The notes beneath the pieces were generated by a model, which saw only the letters and a program-made list of their open reading frames with translations, was not told where the DNA came from and did not search any database. From Apostichopus japonicus (taxonomy: Eukaryota; Echinodermata; Holothuroidea; Aspidochirotida; Stichopodidae), in NCBI RefSeq assembly GCF_037975245.1, contig NC_092577.1, positions 28,125,898 to 28,189,897 of the forward strand: a DNA stretch of 64,000 bases. Reading direction: 5' to 3'. Within the stretch, counting starts at the first letter, position 1; every line of letters starts with the position of its first letter. Positions 12,601-22,074 of the stretch are shown piece after piece. The position numbers were made by a program, and so were the translations under genes.

Positions 12601-15600
12601 AAAGTCAAAAGTTAGCAGTGACCTAGCTACAGTGGCAAGCCACATGTACTTTACAATGCTGTCTTAAGCAGTTGTTTGGACAAAGCATTGAACCGTTTAA
12701 TTTGACATCAAATGGTTTTCTAGTTAAACGATTCTCAAGGCAGCTTGCAAGAGATTCTTATCCGACTCGACCCTAAAAGAGATTGGCCCATGTTCTTGCA
12801 CTAATGCTTAAGATTTAATCTATCTTAAGATTTAATCTATTTTACTATTTACTTACTTCTGAATTTGTTTTGGACTATTGCATTTTGGGCTTTTTTTATT
12901 TTATTTTTCTTATATATTTTTTTTAGTATCGTTTAGTATGGGTGTTTTTTATATTGTTGCTTTTACATTTTTGCCTTATTGGTTCTATATATTTAATATT
13001 TTGGTTTTTGTTACTATTTGTTACTACTTATCTTACACATTGCTCAATCTTGGTCTGAGTGTTTGGTGTTCTCTCCGGCCCACTCTGGCAGAAATACATA
13101 TTTTAAAATTTATAAGAGCCCAGCTTGCTCTAGCTTGTACCAGTGTTTACTCCTTAATCTTCCTCTCAGGTGGTACAGTACACATCTTGTCCTACTCTCC
13201 TGACCAGAGAGGGTAATCGCATGAGAAGCAGCGGCAAATTCGGTGGCTTCCAAAACAGAGCGCCGCCTCTGGTGAAATTAAGAGGGATTCTATTCGGTGC
13301 TCCCATACCGGCCAAATACGGACAAACTTTAGAACAGATCGGTAAGTTGGGGGAGGACTCGATCGGTTTTCAAGTTTAGGCAGGCCGAAAACTGATGTTA
13401 TTATAACCCTTCTATACATTACCATGCTTAGAATTCATTTTATCTGGTAAATATGAAGATTGAATCCTGTAGATATGCCAGAAATATCATAATAGGTCAT
13501 ATTATATTCTTATAATTGGGCTAAATGATTTGTCTCCAGTCTCCTTTAGTGTCTATGTGTACTAAAATGAAAGTCACACTCTTTGCTTCTGATGGTACCG
13601 TTTCAGGGACACAAAGGTAAACTTATAGCGGTTCATCAATTTGCTCTGTACTGCCCTTACAGTTTGGTGGGCTAACTTACCTCTGTGTTGTTCATTAGCC
13701 CATTGGAGGTATCTAATATGCAGGGATGAACCTAGGATTTCCTGAGTGCCAGGTATACTGATCGCCGTCCTGGGGGAGGGGTCTAAGGTGGAGGAGGTGT
13801 CCCCCTCCCCTTTGAGAAATTTTTTCAATTTTTGAAGGTGCTCAGATGCCAAATGCTGGCACTTGTGTAGCTTTTTAAGCACATACACTAGTTTTGCTAA
13901 CAATGTACATTTTTTATTTTTTTGTGTGAAATATATTGTTAGGAATGTCAGGATTTTAGATGAAAATAGTGCTGGACGGGATTCACGATTTTTAAGACAG
14001 TGCTGGGCGGTAATTTTTAGTGCTGGGCGGGGCCGCCCAGTGCCGCCCAGCATGGGCACATCCCTGAATATGGTAAAATATATTGTCTCAGTTAGGAGCA
14101 TGTAATGTATGGGTGCGGGCTTATACTGGTTAGTGATTGCAATCACAATTAAGTTGCCAGCATTTTACTCTCTAGCATATTTGGATATAAGACCGATAGT
14201 GTTTAGGAATCTGGTCTCTGGTAATTAGACTGGGACCCTCGTTATGTCTCGCTGCAACCTCTGTAAGTACCTCAGGGAGTGGGACATGTGGATTTGTATT
14301 CCCAGATCCATGATTGCTGCAGCTATCCGAAGTTCATCAATCTTTTGTCTGAATATAGTTTTGATTATGGTTTTCGTTGTAAATAATTCTAGTGATCTTT
14401 TGAATCTATTTCTAATCTCGAAATGATGGGAAAAGTGTCTCAGTCTCGTGCACTTTCAAGAAGCCTCCAAGTCTACCAAAAAATCTAACGAATTTGATGA
14501 AAAATGCAAATATAGTTGGACATTACGATTCACCTATATGGTGAAAATAGCCTGTTTTGTGTGGTATGCAGTCAAGCTTAAATGCCAGTATATTTTACTT
14601 CAACCAGTGAAGTTCTACATGGACAGTTATTGTTGGGTTATAAGAGTGTATATATGTATATTAGATCCTCCTGCAAGCAGGAACTCGCGAAGAAGCCTCA
14701 TTGGCTTATCAAAGCCGCAAGCTGAGCGAAGTCAGTCTCTTACATTCATATTTAACGTCCATGATTATGAATTGTTAATTGTCAACAACTCTGTAACTGG
14801 ACGACATACATTAATCTGGGAGTGACTCGAACTCGGGATCTTTTGATTGAAAGGCACTGGCGTTAACCACTGAGCTAACACTCCACATGTTATTGTTTGG
14901 TTATCAAGTAAGAACTACTTTAGGTAAAAAACTCTTCCCATCATCCCCACAGGAGTTCTTAGAGAGTTGAAAGAGGTGATCGAAGAAAGAGAGGCAGCTG
15001 TTACTGAATTACAGGAGCATGTCAACGAGATGAACTCGAGTAAATCCCAGGGACGCCACAGAGAGATGGAAGAGACCAGAGAACGACTCGTCCAAATCGA
15101 AGCAAAACTCAGTGAGTTAGAGATTATATGATAGTAGAGTTTGTAAAGGTCAGGGGTGGATTCATTAATTGATAAAATAGAACAGCTCTGCATGAGTGTT
15201 CAAGTGTTTATTCAATCAAAGCATCCCTTTTAATGATACTTGAGTCCAATATTTGATGTATTGGAGAGATTTGTTTATTGGTTCTTTATGGTATTGTAGT
15301 TTCTTGCCCATACACCTTTTGGGTGCATATAACTCTCTCATATCACAACATCCATCAGCTAATGTACCCAGCAGGTTCTTCCATTAATACAAAAAGGGAG
15401 GTTAAAAACACCAACATGTATATCATGTATAAATAAAATTATGGGTAGGGTTGTCTAATTTCCATACTCTCTACAGAATATATATACTGGCTTTGTTTCA
15501 GGACTGGTTTAATTCACAATGAGATATTGTCTCCCTCCATACTGAATTTACACGGAATTTATAAACTCGCTTTGTTGCAGATGTTAAACACCTCCCTTAA

Positions 15601-16309
15601 TCCTGTGCTCCTCCAAACCCAAAAATCAGTACCTATCCTGAGAGTTTGAGTACCAGTGAGAATACAAAGCTCTAAACTTGAATAGGAGTACTCGCTCTTG
15701 CTCCTGTACCTGTATGAAATATGCCAAAATGTCAGAGTATGAGTACAATTCAATGACGCCAAGTACCAGTACAGGTAACTGTACTAGAATATGAGTACCA
15801 GTACAAATCATGTTGGTTTGAGTACCAGTGAGAATACAAGGCTTTCAACTTGGGTAGGAGTACTCGCTCATGCTCCCATACCTGTATGAGATATGCCAAA
15901 ATGTCAGATTATGAGTACAAATCAATGTTTCCAATCCATCAAGCTTATTATATGCTCATCGTCAATTCAAATGAGTCCAGTTTTAAGTCAATTTATAGAT
16001 ATTTAATAACTGAGGGTGAAAGTTCCAGCTAACATGCAAATGTCTATCCTCATGTCAGTGCAGTATAGTAACTTGCCACAAACACTTTCTCTGTTTATTT
16101 TCCATATAACAGAGAAGGCCGGCAAAGACCAAATCGTTAACAACCCTCTACCAATGGATACCCTTGACGAGAGACAGGACACCAACCGGAGGAGTCCCAG
16201 GGCTGCGCAGCTGAGAGACCCGAGGTTACAGAGAGACAGGACTGTAGCCACCAGACGGGGTGCACCATCACAGCCTAGTGACTCACCTGAACCAAAGAGG
16301 CGCAGATAG
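292..16309 (+). CDS. SMCHD1: SMCHD1 orthologue, C-terminal 16 exons (5' part outside window)
   Basis: Exons joined: 292-371, 1836-1993, 4100-4280, 5029-5113, 6192-6326, 6808-6954, 8028-8163, 8866-8985, 9544-9629, 10571-10693, 10903-11093, 11525-11640, 12258-12328, 13170-13341, 14953-15111, 16113-16309. Every junction is AG/GT with matching phase, and the sum is 2157 nt (718 codons plus stop). Recognition rests on blocks shared with vertebrate SMCHD1: [86 protein letters not shown] and [15 protein letters not shown]1 is a non-canonical SMC protein (human about 2005 aa) with an N-terminal GHKL ATPase and a C-terminal hinge that dimerises and binds nucleic acid; it acts in X inactivation and other long-term silencing. 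The ATPase half is not in this window. Exon order and phases were inferred by reading; no transcript was available. The 5' end at 292 is simply the first exon visible, not a start codon. Confidence 0.93.
1395..1480 (+). repeat. (TAA)n followed by a dispersed repeat fragment
   Basis: An imperfect TAA run is followed by ATGAGACTTATATAGCTTC and CAAGGCACTTTACAAAG. The same layout, (TAA)n then TTATATAGCGCTTAATACAG then GCGGTTTACAAAGTAGG, recurs at about 20165-20245. It looks like one old dispersed family with a microsatellite at its edge. Family identity is unknown. Confidence 0.4.
2259..2775 (+). repeat. Direct tandem duplication, about 264-bp unit, SMCHD1 intron
   Basis: The block at 2259-2510 (from TCATGTGACAGACAACATTG to the CATGATCCTAGTGTTTAG end) is repeated at 2523-2775 with scattered substitutions. 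A small extra duplication, GTTTAGATCACATGT, marks the junction. It lies wholly inside the intron 1994-4099. Confidence 0.85.
3631..3999. mobile_element. hAT-type miniature element in SMCHD1 intron
   Basis: The element begins CAGGGGTGGGCAACC and ends GGTTGCCCACCCCAG, near-perfect terminal inverted repeats. Subterminal GGGCCGCATGTGGCCCGC blocks are typical of hAT non-autonomous elements. Flanks (AAAAAAAC before, GATTAAAC after) are only loosely alike, so the 8-bp target duplication is decayed. There is no transposase ORF. Confidence 0.75.
5787..6160 (+). mobile_element. TTAA-bounded miniature element, copy 1
   Basis: A 374-bp element bounded by TTAA on both sides, with inverted ends sharing TGAAGACTCGC. 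Two more copies occur, at 20795-21156 (opposite strand) and 54779-55153. TTAA edges suggest a piggyBac-like target preference, but the ends do not start with the usual CCC, so the superfamily is open. It ends 31 bases before the SMCHD1 exon at 6192, so the branch point and pyrimidine tract of that exon lie at or in the element edge. Confidence 0.75.
6315..6520 (+). repeat. Tandem copies of SMCHD1 exon end plus 5' splice site
   Basis: The exon 6192-6326 ends TACCTCAAG/GTAACAGT. The same junction recurs 87 bases on (ATACCTCAAG/GTAACAGT, donor at 6414) and again 91 bases on with a GC in place of GT (TTCCTCAAG/GCAACAGT, at 6505). The unit includes intron sequence such as CATGATTA and CTCTGAGGT. 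Using the second donor would add an in-frame stop. Confidence 0.85.
7041..7272 (-). mobile_element. tRNA-derived SINE, antisense in SMCHD1 intron, copy 1
   Basis: Read on the minus strand, the 7272 end starts with a tRNA-like head containing an A box (TAGCTCAGTGG) and a B box region (GGTTTGAGTCAC), followed by about 150 bp of unrelated body. The sequence AGAAGTA flanks both sides (7034-7040 and 7273-7279), a good target duplication. A second copy is at 14657-14884. Confidence 0.85.
7967..8010 (+). repeat. Decayed partial copy of the adjacent SMCHD1 exon
   Basis: The stretch AAGATGGTCATGAATATG followed by AGAAGATACCACTT matches the inside of the exon 8028-8163 (positions about 8062-8107), with a short deletion. 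It lies just upstream of that exon's pyrimidine tract. Confidence 0.75.
9583..10194 (+). repeat. Five-copy array seeded on an SMCHD1 exon/donor junction
   Basis: The end of exon 9544-9629 and its donor are repeated downstream. Units at 9721-9840, 9841-9960 and 9961-10080 are 120 bp and identical by eye; a fourth, 10081-10194, is diverged and again resembles the original intron flank. Each perfect unit keeps a strong donor-like TAT/GTGAGTATG, but one base is deleted in the exon part (AAAGGCTGG versus GAAGAGGCTGG), which shifts the frame into a stop. Probably silent intron sequence unless the decoy donors compete. Confidence 0.92.
10571..13341 (+). CDS. SMCHD1: SMCHD1 SMC-hinge exons
   Basis: Five exons (10571-10693, 10903-11093, 11525-11640, 12258-12328, 13170-13341) encode the hinge. 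The first supplies the lead-in [20 protein letters not shown]. The second carries [20 protein letters not shown] and [17 protein letters not shown]. The later ones carry [39 protein letters not shown], and the most conserved stretch [20 protein letters not shown] with [10 protein letters not shown]. In SMCHD1 this domain replaces the usual SMC hinge, homodimerises and contacts DNA or RNA. All core blocks are present without frame breaks, so the domain should be functional. Confidence 0.93.
11685..12200 (+). repeat. Half-kilobase polypyrimidine tract with (TCC)n
   Basis: Almost every base is C or T on this strand, ending in about 65 bp of perfect CCT repeat at 12058-12124. It fills most of the intron 11641-12257, directly before the exon 12258. 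The long open frames here on both strands follow from composition and are not genes. Such tracts can form triplex DNA. Confidence 0.9.
13721..14066 (-). mobile_element. hAT-like miniature element, CAGGGATG family, copy 1
   Basis: It starts CAGGGATGAACC and ends TGGGCACATCCCTG. The GC-rich subterminal block (GTGCTGGGCGGGGCCGCCC) and the inner block CAAATGCTGGCACTTGTGTA are shared in inverse orientation with 56382-56791. AATATG occurs on both sides, but a clean 8-bp duplication is not seen. It lies in the SMCHD1 intron 13342-14952. Confidence 0.75.
14657..14884 (-). mobile_element. tRNA-derived SINE, antisense in SMCHD1 intron, copy 2
   Basis: Near-identical to the element at 7041-7272, with the same orientation and the same tRNA-like head at the right end. 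Minus-strand B box GAGTTCGAGTC is closer to consensus here than in copy 1. No clear target duplication. Confidence 0.83.
14953..16309 (+). CDS. SMCHD1: SMCHD1 post-hinge coiled coil and basic tail
   Basis: Exon 14953-15111 encodes a charged helix ([20 protein letters not shown] and onward) typical of the coil after the hinge. The last exon, 16113-16309, encodes a hydrophilic Arg/Asp-rich tail ending in SPEPKRRR, a plausible nuclear localisation motif, then TAG. No polyadenylation hexamer lies close downstream; the first AATAAA I find is at 18772, so the 3' UTR end is undecided. Confidence 0.85.
15646..15930 (+). repeat. Direct duplication, about 173-bp period, SMCHD1 intron
   Basis: GAGTACCAGTGAGAATACAA through ATGCCAAAATGTCAGA and a following GAGTACAA occurs at about 15646-15751 and again at about 15819-15923. 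Short GAGTACCAGTAC motifs fill the space between. Intron 15112-16112. Confidence 0.8.
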
Positions 16310-16604
16310 TCCCCATCATGTCATTAACATAACCCTAGGTACAGTCAAATCCATGGAATTCTTCAAAATTAATGGAACCAGCTCTCCCTGTGTTGTTCAA
16401 CTTATCAAATCTCCATTTTGCAATATTTCTTTTGATCTTCATGTTAGTTTTATGCACCCAAACCAAGTTTCTAGTTTTGCACAGCGTGCATATTCGCAAA
16501 CACAGACTGCTCAGTACCTGCTATATGTTCATATATGACATATATATACTTATATATATACAATTGAAAACGTAATGAGTTGGAAAATCCAGAACAGTGA
16601 AAAA

Positions 16605-16682
16605 ACTTTCAGCCTCCACCAGGATTCAAACCCGGGTCTCCCGCTTTATATGCGGACACCCTAACCACTAGGCTATGGATGC
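16605..16682 (-). mobile_element. tRNA-like SINE head or tRNA pseudogene
   Basis: On the minus strand: A box-like AGCCTAGTGGTTAGGGTGTC, an anticodon-like hairpin TCCGC-ATATAAA-GCGGG, and B box GGGTTTGAATCC. The acceptor ends do not pair, so this is not a working tRNA. A SINE head is likelier than a tRNA relic. Confidence 0.65.
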
Positions 16683-17599
16683 TGATTGTATGTCCAGAGG
16701 ATTTTTAGGAGTTAGTCACCTGTATCTAACAATACTATTTCTGTTTTGGTGACATATTTGCCTTACTCTAGAGATCAAACATGATGCTAACTAACTCAAA
16801 ATCATTTGTGATTCCTAAAGCCGGATCTCGAAAGAGATACTTTAAACAGACTTTCTGTTGACATACCACATTGGAGGGGCGCTAAGACAAACGAGGGTGA
16901 AAGTTGTGATCGCAAACCCAAAACGAATGACTACCAGTGGTTTACTGTATTAGGAAGACAATGAAATGTTACAGATAATGAGGTACCCTGATAGTGTGTT
17001 GGAGCAAATCACGACAGGCAATGTTAAGAAAGAGCTAATGACATGTCTTATACCTTAGCAAGATTTAAACCAAATAACTTTATGCACGATATCTAGCATT
17101 TGTTTCCTCATAATATGGTTACCATTGATCAGCCTTGACCAACCAACTGTTTATGGTACAAGGAATAGCAAAACAGAAGAAATGTGTTTTGGAACAAGTT
17201 GACAGGCAACATTGTTTATACTCTATAAAATTCAATACTGCCCTCTTCATCCTGCCCTCACCCTGCCACAGACAAAAAAGAGGGAAATATATGTCAAATA
17301 TGAGTTTACTTGCATTGGAAGACATTGTCAGTTTAAAAAAAAAAAATTGTTAAAGAGTGAAATATAAAATTGAAAAAAAATGGTGAACAAATAGTCATCA
17401 AAATACAATAATTTAATATTGCTGGCCTTTTGTGAAGCGCTAGATAGACATTTCAAGGAATTTTTGCACATTATCATATTATGATTGTCTGTGTTAGGAG
17501 AGGCATAAGACAATAGTTGTAAATTAGCCTGGCCCATTATCCTTCCTGGAGGGTGTAGGCATCACAGGACATTCCCAAGAGTAACTTATGATAGTCTTT

Positions 17600-18030
17600 G
17601 GAGAGAAACAGAGACAGTCCTCCATTACTGTGCAAGAATTGATCGGCTGATCCCCCTGACCCACACCCCAAAGTACAGGGATGGTCAAAGTTGTACACAT
17701 GAATTGATCAACTGACCCTTATTCCCCTCTCCAACAACCCAAAGGACAGAGATGTTCTCAGTTGTACACATGGATTGATCGGCTGACCCCCTCTCCCACA
17801 CCCGAAAGTACAGAGTTGGTCAAAGTTGTACACATGAATTGATCGGCTGACCCTTTTACCCCAAAGTATAGAGTTGGTCAAAGTTGTACACATGAATTGA
17901 TCGGCTGACCCTTTTACCCCAAAGGACAGAGATGGTCAGAGTTGTACACATGAAGTGATCAGCTGCCCCCCCCCACCCGCCTCTCCCACACCCCAAAGGG
18001 CAGAGATGTACAAAGTTGTACACATGAATT
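17600..18030 (+). repeat. Minisatellite, 52-68-bp unit, about seven copies
   Basis: Units share CAAAGTTGTACACATGAATT, GATCGGCTGACC, a C-rich linker of varying length, and CCCCAAAG(G/T)ACAGAGATGG. Length variation sits in the C-rich linker. Confidence 0.85.
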
Positions 18031-18309
18031 TCTTTCGACTATGATTGCCTTATGGCAGAACATAAGACAATTTTTTCGTCTCGAATTCACAGCAATTTGA
18101 TGTGCCGGCCTTTTTAATGGCCAGGGATATTTCAAACTCATCCATATTCATTTATGCTAATTAGTAGCTTCACATGTAACAATAGTTGAATTATGAATTT
18201 TTTTGTTAATAACGTCCTGTAGGCATTTATACCTCAGTTTTCCTTTTGATCAATTAATAGTCTGTGATTTAATCAAGTGGACAAGTTTAGTTTGCTTAAA
18301 GTCTAATTC

Positions 18310-18375
18310 CGTTGTTAGTTTGTGTAAAAGTAAGAAGGCCTAACGTTTCAATCCTAGCAGGATCTTCTTCAGAGG
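18310..18375 (-). repeat. Dispersed repeat end, inverse of 27625-27690
   Basis: TGTGTAAAAGTAAGAAGGCC, AACGTTTC, and ATCCTAGCAGGATCTTCTTC match the reverse complement of 27625-27690. The GAAGAAGATCC-GGATC-GAAACG layout resembles ends of retroelements (Penelope-like among others) common in marine invertebrates. That assignment is from memory and weak. Confidence 0.55.
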
Positions 18376-19320
18376 CTTTGGTTAGTTACGTAAATCTTTA
18401 AACCAAGTTGTAATTCAACAAAATTCCATTGACTGTTAGAAAAAGCATTTTCAGCTTTTTGTTACAAACGTATTCGTTAAATACTCGGGCATTAAAAATT
18501 CTCTTCTATAACAATGATTTGTTAATGTTACTGTTTTTCCTGTGAAATTGAAACCGTTTTTCACTGTTTAAAGATTTTTACAGTTTTATTTCAAAGTATT
18601 TCTTGCTTAAAGAACCAATGTTACATCTAGAACGTCAGTGTGTTCTAGCCACTGGCTACAGAGTTGGCTTCTTCATCACATGACTTGTTTAATTTTTAAG
18701 ATTCTCACAATTATATTCCGATTTTTTTTATTGAACCTGAAAACAATGTCACTTTAAAACTTAACATTGGCAATAAAGTGCCGACGAAATCCTGTTTGGA
18801 TTGATTTTGCGGTAAAGTTACTATGTGCAAAGAGACAACATAATCCATTCAGAATGACAAACAAATCCATGGGGCTCTGTTTAAAGCAGGCAGGTTTTGT
18901 TAAAGATGACGAATATTTTATTCGATGTGAGGATGGGGGGGGGGGGGACATGTTCCTTGGGGATAATGAAACTCGCAACTTTTTCGAAAGTCCGTAACAA
19001 GCGTAAAGATTGTAATCAACTTTCCAGGGTAACAATCTTAGTCCGTCTAAATTTACATTGAATGTGACTGATTTATAATCAATGTCTTAAACACCTACCT
19101 ATTCCATTAACCAATCCTTGCTTCTCCATCACAGCAAAGATGTCATGGGAGGGAGGGGGTGGGGTGGTGGTGGTGGGGGGGTAAAACTGACTGTTTATAT
19201 TATATTATATCTTCACCAGTTTGACAGGTAATGTTCTTTCGCAAAGCTCAGTTGAATTTTAATGAGTTTTTCTTGATTTTGATATTTGATTTTTCATGAT
19301 TGTGGGTCATTTTCGTTCAA

Positions 19321-19800
19321 AATGACCGCCATTTTACATGAAAATATGACAGTCATTTTACATGAAAATATGACCTATATCGTAATAGCTATCATAAATT
19401 GATTTTTTTTTCTGCAAGATGATAGATTTATCATTATAAATTGAACCTTGATATGTCCACCGCCATTTTACATCCAAATATGCCCGCAATTTTACATTAT
19501 CATACGACCGCCATTTTACATTAAAATTTATGACCGATATCATAATTAGTATCATAATTTGGTTTTCTCTACAACGTTTGAGATGAATATTTAATAAGGA
19601 ACCTTGATGATTTGCCCACCGCCAGTTTACATCCAAATATGACCGCCATTTTACATGAGCATGTTACCGCCATTTTTTCATTAAATAACGACCGATATGA
19701 TAATTAGCCTATCATAATTTAATTTTGTATTCGATTTTCTCTACAGGGTTATAGATGAATTATTATAAAAGGAACCATGATAATATGCCCACCGTTTAAT
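19321..19800 (+). repeat. Three-fold ~160-bp tandem block with CCGCCATTTT motifs
   Basis: Roughly 160-bp units contain ACCGCCATTTTACAT, GACCGATATCATAATTAG, and GGAACCTTGAT in the same order. Perfect CCGCCATTTT appears about five times (near 19327, 19460, 19508, 19642 and 19667), with several one-base variants. That string is the YY1 core consensus. Confidence 0.8.
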
Positions 19801-20469
19801 TGTTCTAGTAATGTGTACCTGCTGTACTGACTACCAAATCATTTTTAGTCCAAAGTTACAATGGCATTATACTGTTTTCTTGTATTGTTTATGATTGATT
19901 ATATGTATTGAATGATTAGCCGCTGCACCTGTTGGTGCTTGTGAGTCGAGGATTTCCAATAAGTGGGTATTACTATATAATTGTATTAATGTTAACTTCA
20001 CTATCATATTTTATTTCAAGTTTGTATCAACACTTTTTCACGTTTCTTAATTAACGAATTTCTTGTCCAGTTGATAAAAAAAAAATGATGAAAGTTGCAA
20101 GAAAGACGTAAAATATTCATAGCCATGTTCTGTTCTATCTCCCCAATGTTATGTGGTTTTTAGTAGTAATAATAATAATAATAAATTACATTTATATAGC
20201 GCTTAATACAGCGTTTTAAAGCGGTTTACAAAGTAGGAAAGAGACTTTGGTATTAAACTAAGTAACCTACAAGTAGGACTACCACATCCAATTCCTTTGT
20301 CATTTCAAGTGAGCTGCTTACCCGATGCCACTTGTAGCCTTTGCAAGCTACCTAGCTAAATAATGGAGAAATGGGGGGTGGGGAGGTGGGGGTGGGATAT
20401 TGTTTTTTGATCCCCAACACTACTTGTCCAAATATCTCATGATGCAATCTGAAACTGGGTTTTTCTTAC

Positions 20470-20597
20470 CCGACACACATTCCCAGAATCCCTTGCTCCC
20501 AGCCCTGTATGACTTTTCCGCTGCCGAGAGGAAACTGAATCGGTTCTCGACCTTCCGCTCTGGAGGAATCAAAGACCGAGCCATCTTCAAGGGTTCC
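20470..20597 (-). pseudogene. Stray FKBP exon 3 copy, intact and splice-competent
   Basis: The 128-nt exon differs from the FKBP exon at 55349-55476 by a single base, a synonymous glycine change. The acceptor (TTTCATATAG) and donor (GTAAG) are intact. It encodes [21 protein letters not shown] and QGILGMCVG, the heart of an FKBP active site. No other FKBP exon is found nearby on this strand, so it is an orphan unless an unseen minus-strand gene uses it. Confidence 0.9.
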
Positions 20598-20794
20598 CTA
20601 TATGAAAGCAAAAAACGAAATTAATAGCAAGCTCTTTAACTGCCCGGACGAAAGGAAAGGGGTTGGGTGAGGAGGAGGAGGGGGCCAAAATGCTTGGTGA
20701 TCCACATGTCTAACTACTGTAACATGCCATGTATGCCAGGGCTTAATTTAGCTAGAAACAGGATGTTTCAGGTCTAATTCTCTCCCTGACATGT

Positions 20795-21156
20795 TTAAAG
20801 AGTGTGAAGATGCAAAATGAAACGTCTCATGCCGGTAATCTGACCTAGTTTCGAATGAGGTGTAACAGAAGTGTTAAACACCACCATCGATCCCAGAAAA
20901 TACACACAGCTTGCTACCGTCGGTAATTAGACACTAGTGTACAGGCAGTACATACAGCTTTGGTCAATACCCACAGCACAGTATACAAACGATACAGCGA
21001 TGGACATCTCATGTCGAGCTAAAGATAACAAGGTATCACGTTTCATTACTGTCTGCATTTTGTAGCGACACTAAGAAAACGCTACTTGCAAGCAACAGAA
21101 AGTATTTTTCGGATGGCGGCAAGCGGTTTGGGGCGAGTCTTTAACGCCTTTATTAA
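20795..21156 (-). mobile_element. TTAA-bounded miniature element, copy 3
   Basis: Same family as 5787-6160 and 54779-55153, in reverse. The outer end is altered (AAAGACTCGCC with an indel before TTAA). It moved with the FKBP exon copy rather than by its own insertion, since the flank GTTTAAA next to CATGTCAGGGAG is shared with 55150. Confidence 0.75.
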
Positions 21157-21690
21157 GTTCAGTTCCACAGATGCAACGCACACAAATATTAGTAGTACAG
21201 CATAAGAGTTTTATTGCCTCAAGTGGGTTCTGATGTTTCTAGAAAATAAAGAGAACATTATTTTGGTTGAGCTATTAGCATTTATAAAAAAAAAACGTCG
21301 ATAACCCCTTCACTAAGGAGCCGACGGCATCAGCAATTTAGCCTTAAAGGAGCTTTCCAGAGACTAAGCATATACTTTAAATGTGAGTATCTTGAAATCC
21401 GGAATACCCGATAGAAACATTCCTAGCGCCCATTTCTTTTCTTGGATTTCACAGGAAACCCCAGTAAAAATATGCTTAAAGATATCTTAAAACTAACGTT
21501 CACCTGATACACTCTCAGCCCAGTCCTCTAATACATGGCCACATTATACCTTCACAATGGGTTGTGTGACCATGAAGAAATAACAAATATAATGCAGTCT
21601 GCATCATTCCCTTGGAAAGAGGAAAGTTATTACAGATGGTCTTAACGCAAAGACACGGGAAATTTAGATAGTGTAAAGGTCGTCAGTAAT
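21157..21690. other. Intergenic, old repeat fragment
   Basis: At about 21344-21410 a sequence with TTAAAGGAGCTTTCCAGAG and ATCCGGAATACC resembles the left border of the 35-bp satellite at 31977-32060. Nothing else is recognised. Confidence 0.5.
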
Positions 21691-22066
21691 CATATGCGTA
21701 GGAGGTGGGGGGGGGGTGGGCTGCAGCCCCCAACCAAACATTTTGTGAAAATTCGGGCAATATGATGAGAATTGCCAGTTTTCGGGCACCTACTGAAAGA
21801 AATATAATTTGCAATGTGTTTTTCAATGGTGAAAGTGATATTATCATTATCATTATTATTGTAACGACTTCCCCAATAATTATAACCAATATGGAAGGGT
21901 AATAACACGGCAAAAGATTGTATGTTATTGGCATCCGATGTAATAACCGATGTATACCTGTATGATATGCATATTAACATGTTGAACGCGCGCGTAGTGC
22001 GCCAAAAAATGTGGTTATATTTTTCGGGCAAGTCGTTACAGCCCCCCCCCCCCTTCTACGCCTATG
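21691..22066. mobile_element. hAT-type miniature element (CATAGGCGTAG family)
   Basis: Ends CATATGCGTAGGAGG and CCTTCTACGCCTATG are inverted repeats (13 of 15). Flanks TCAGTAAT (21683-21690) and TCAGAAAT (22067-22074) agree in 7 of 8, a near-intact 8-bp target duplication. Long G and C runs sit just inside the ends. Its interior has no coding sequence. Confidence 0.83.
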
Positions 22067-22074
22067 TCAGAAAT

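Larger units (their letters stand above)
16310..20224. other. Intergenic, 3' side of SMCHD1
   Basis: No coding exon is recognisable. The region holds the SMCHD1 3' UTR of unknown length, a tRNA-like SINE head, a minisatellite, a dispersed repeat shared with 27.6 kb, and a tandem block rich in CCGCCATTTT. Isolated open frames are short and show no domain. Confidence 0.7.
20225..21156 (-). repeat. Inverted segmental copy of the FKBP exon-3 region (54779-55735)
   Basis: The reverse complement of this block follows 54779-55735: miniature element, C-rich stretch, full exon 3, then the intron flank with GGCTACAAGTGGCATC and AGTCCTACTTGTAGG. The exon and its near flanks are almost identical, while the transposon part and the far flank differ more. 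One edge coincides with the outer end of the miniature element. Confidence 0.9.

Noticed and set aside
13574-14146. 190-codon minus-strand frame
   Set aside because: It runs through a hAT-like miniature element inside an SMCHD1 intron and has no recognisable domain.
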